Below, piece after piece: positions 63,778-64,000 of a DNA stretch of 64,000 nt; position 1 is the stretch's first letter, and the number at the start of each line of letters is the position of its first letter. The notes under the pieces are model-generated. The model saw only the letters and a program-made list of their open reading frames with translations. It did not search any database and was not told the origin of the DNA. The position numbers and the translations under genes were made by a program. This DNA is from Zeimonas sp046347945 (GTDB lineage Bacteria > Pseudomonadota > Gammaproteobacteria > Burkholderiales > Burkholderiaceae_E). The DNA lies in contig JAXMFB010000017.1 of assembly GCA_046347945.1 (NCBI GenBank), positions 25,372-89,371 of the forward strand, read 5' to 3'.

Positions 63778-64000
63778 ATGCACGACAAGCGAATCACCCT
63801 GCGACGGCTCGCGGCCGTCGCCATCGCGGCCAGCCTGCCGGTCGGCGCCACGACGCCGGCCTTCGCGCAGTCCGATCCGATCCGCATCGGCCTGATCCTG
63901 CCGATGACGGGCCCGTTCGCGTCCACCGGCCGGCAGGTCGAGGCGGCCGCGAAGCTCTACATGGCGCAGCACGGCAGCGCCGTTGCCGGGCGCAAGGTCG
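63778..64000 (+). CDS. ABC transporter periplasmic substrate-binding protein (partial, N-terminus)
   Basis: Only the first 74 codons are present. GGAG lies six bases before the ATG. Signal peptide with RRLAAVAIAASLPVGA and cleavage near AFAQ, then DPIRIGLILPMTGPFASTG, typical of the branched-chain amino acid (LivJ/Peripla_BP_6) family. A candidate extended -10, TGCTAAGCT, lies at 63678-63686. Substrate unknown. Confidence 0.85.
   Translation, partial: MHDKRITLRRLAAVAIAASLPVGATTPAFAQSDPIRIGLILPMTGPFASTGRQVEAAAKLYMAQHGSAVAGRKV

Overview
The window is a contiguous stretch of chromosome from a high-GC betaproteobacterium, most likely of the order Burkholderiales. This rests on gene order (plsX-fabH-fabD-fabG-acpP-fabF; lepA-lepB-DUF4845-rnc-era-recO-pdxJ-acpS-nagZ; rne divergent from rluC; uvrC-pgsA-tRNA-Gly-tRNA-Cys), on a Zn-less L32, and on a formate dehydrogenase locus with DUF3305 and DUF3306 proteins. 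Species and genus cannot be fixed from the sequence. I see no insertion sequence, prophage, plasmid function, CRISPR array or rRNA. Coding density is very high, so long antisense open frames are common and almost all are shadows.

Layout. 1-1370: end of a sodium/solute symporter gene, an intrinsic terminator, tRNA-Ser(GGA) and an unrecognised 224-aa protein. 1446-6409: small multidrug-type transporter, Kup potassium transporter, a trans-sulfuration-type PLP enzyme, an MFS transporter and a 50-aa membrane protein. 6434-10731: topoisomerase IV (parE-parC, one-base overlap). 10860-15709: MocR-type regulator, HtpG, a small DNA glycosylase and a spermidine-synthase-like protein. 15873-21983: an orphan GspE/PilB-type ATPase, a leftward MoxR ATPase/GNAT/CoxE-like VWA operon, two small cytochromes c and a lone pseudopilin. 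22082-22603: rraA.

22613-35996 is the most distinctive part: a 13-kb island for a membrane-bound, molybdenum (or tungsten) formate dehydrogenase. Leftward run moaA-fdhD-mobA-moeA (cofactor synthesis and sulfuration). Rightward run DUF3305, DUF3306, a 737-aa multi-cluster iron-sulfur protein, a TorD-type chaperone, a 70-aa Tat-signal peptide protein, and the alpha (Cys, not Sec), beta and cytochrome b gamma subunits, with an 84-aa lipoprotein between beta and gamma. Cofactor, chaperone and enzyme genes are tightly packed, with many ATGA-type overlaps.

36115-44295: rne (apparent one-base frameshift near its 3' end), rluC, a HAD phosphatase, a Rieske protein, an S49 peptidase, an RsmI-like methyltransferase and a Maf nucleotide pyrophosphatase. 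44407-50770: the yceD-rpmF-plsX-fab cluster. 50808-60782: a small membrane protein, a DegQ/MucD protease (without the rpoE-mucA-mucB genes often found just before it), then lepA to nagZ. 60799-64000: uvrC, pgsA, tRNA-Gly, tRNA-Cys and the start of an ABC transporter binding protein.

Points most worth checking: the rne frameshift; a set of genes whose only promoter-like element, TAnnnT, lies 6-8 nt before the start codon with no Shine-Dalgarno site (possible leaderless mRNAs); the iron-sulfur protein and lipoprotein of the formate dehydrogenase island; and a rare-codon palindrome inside a [4Fe-4S] motif.
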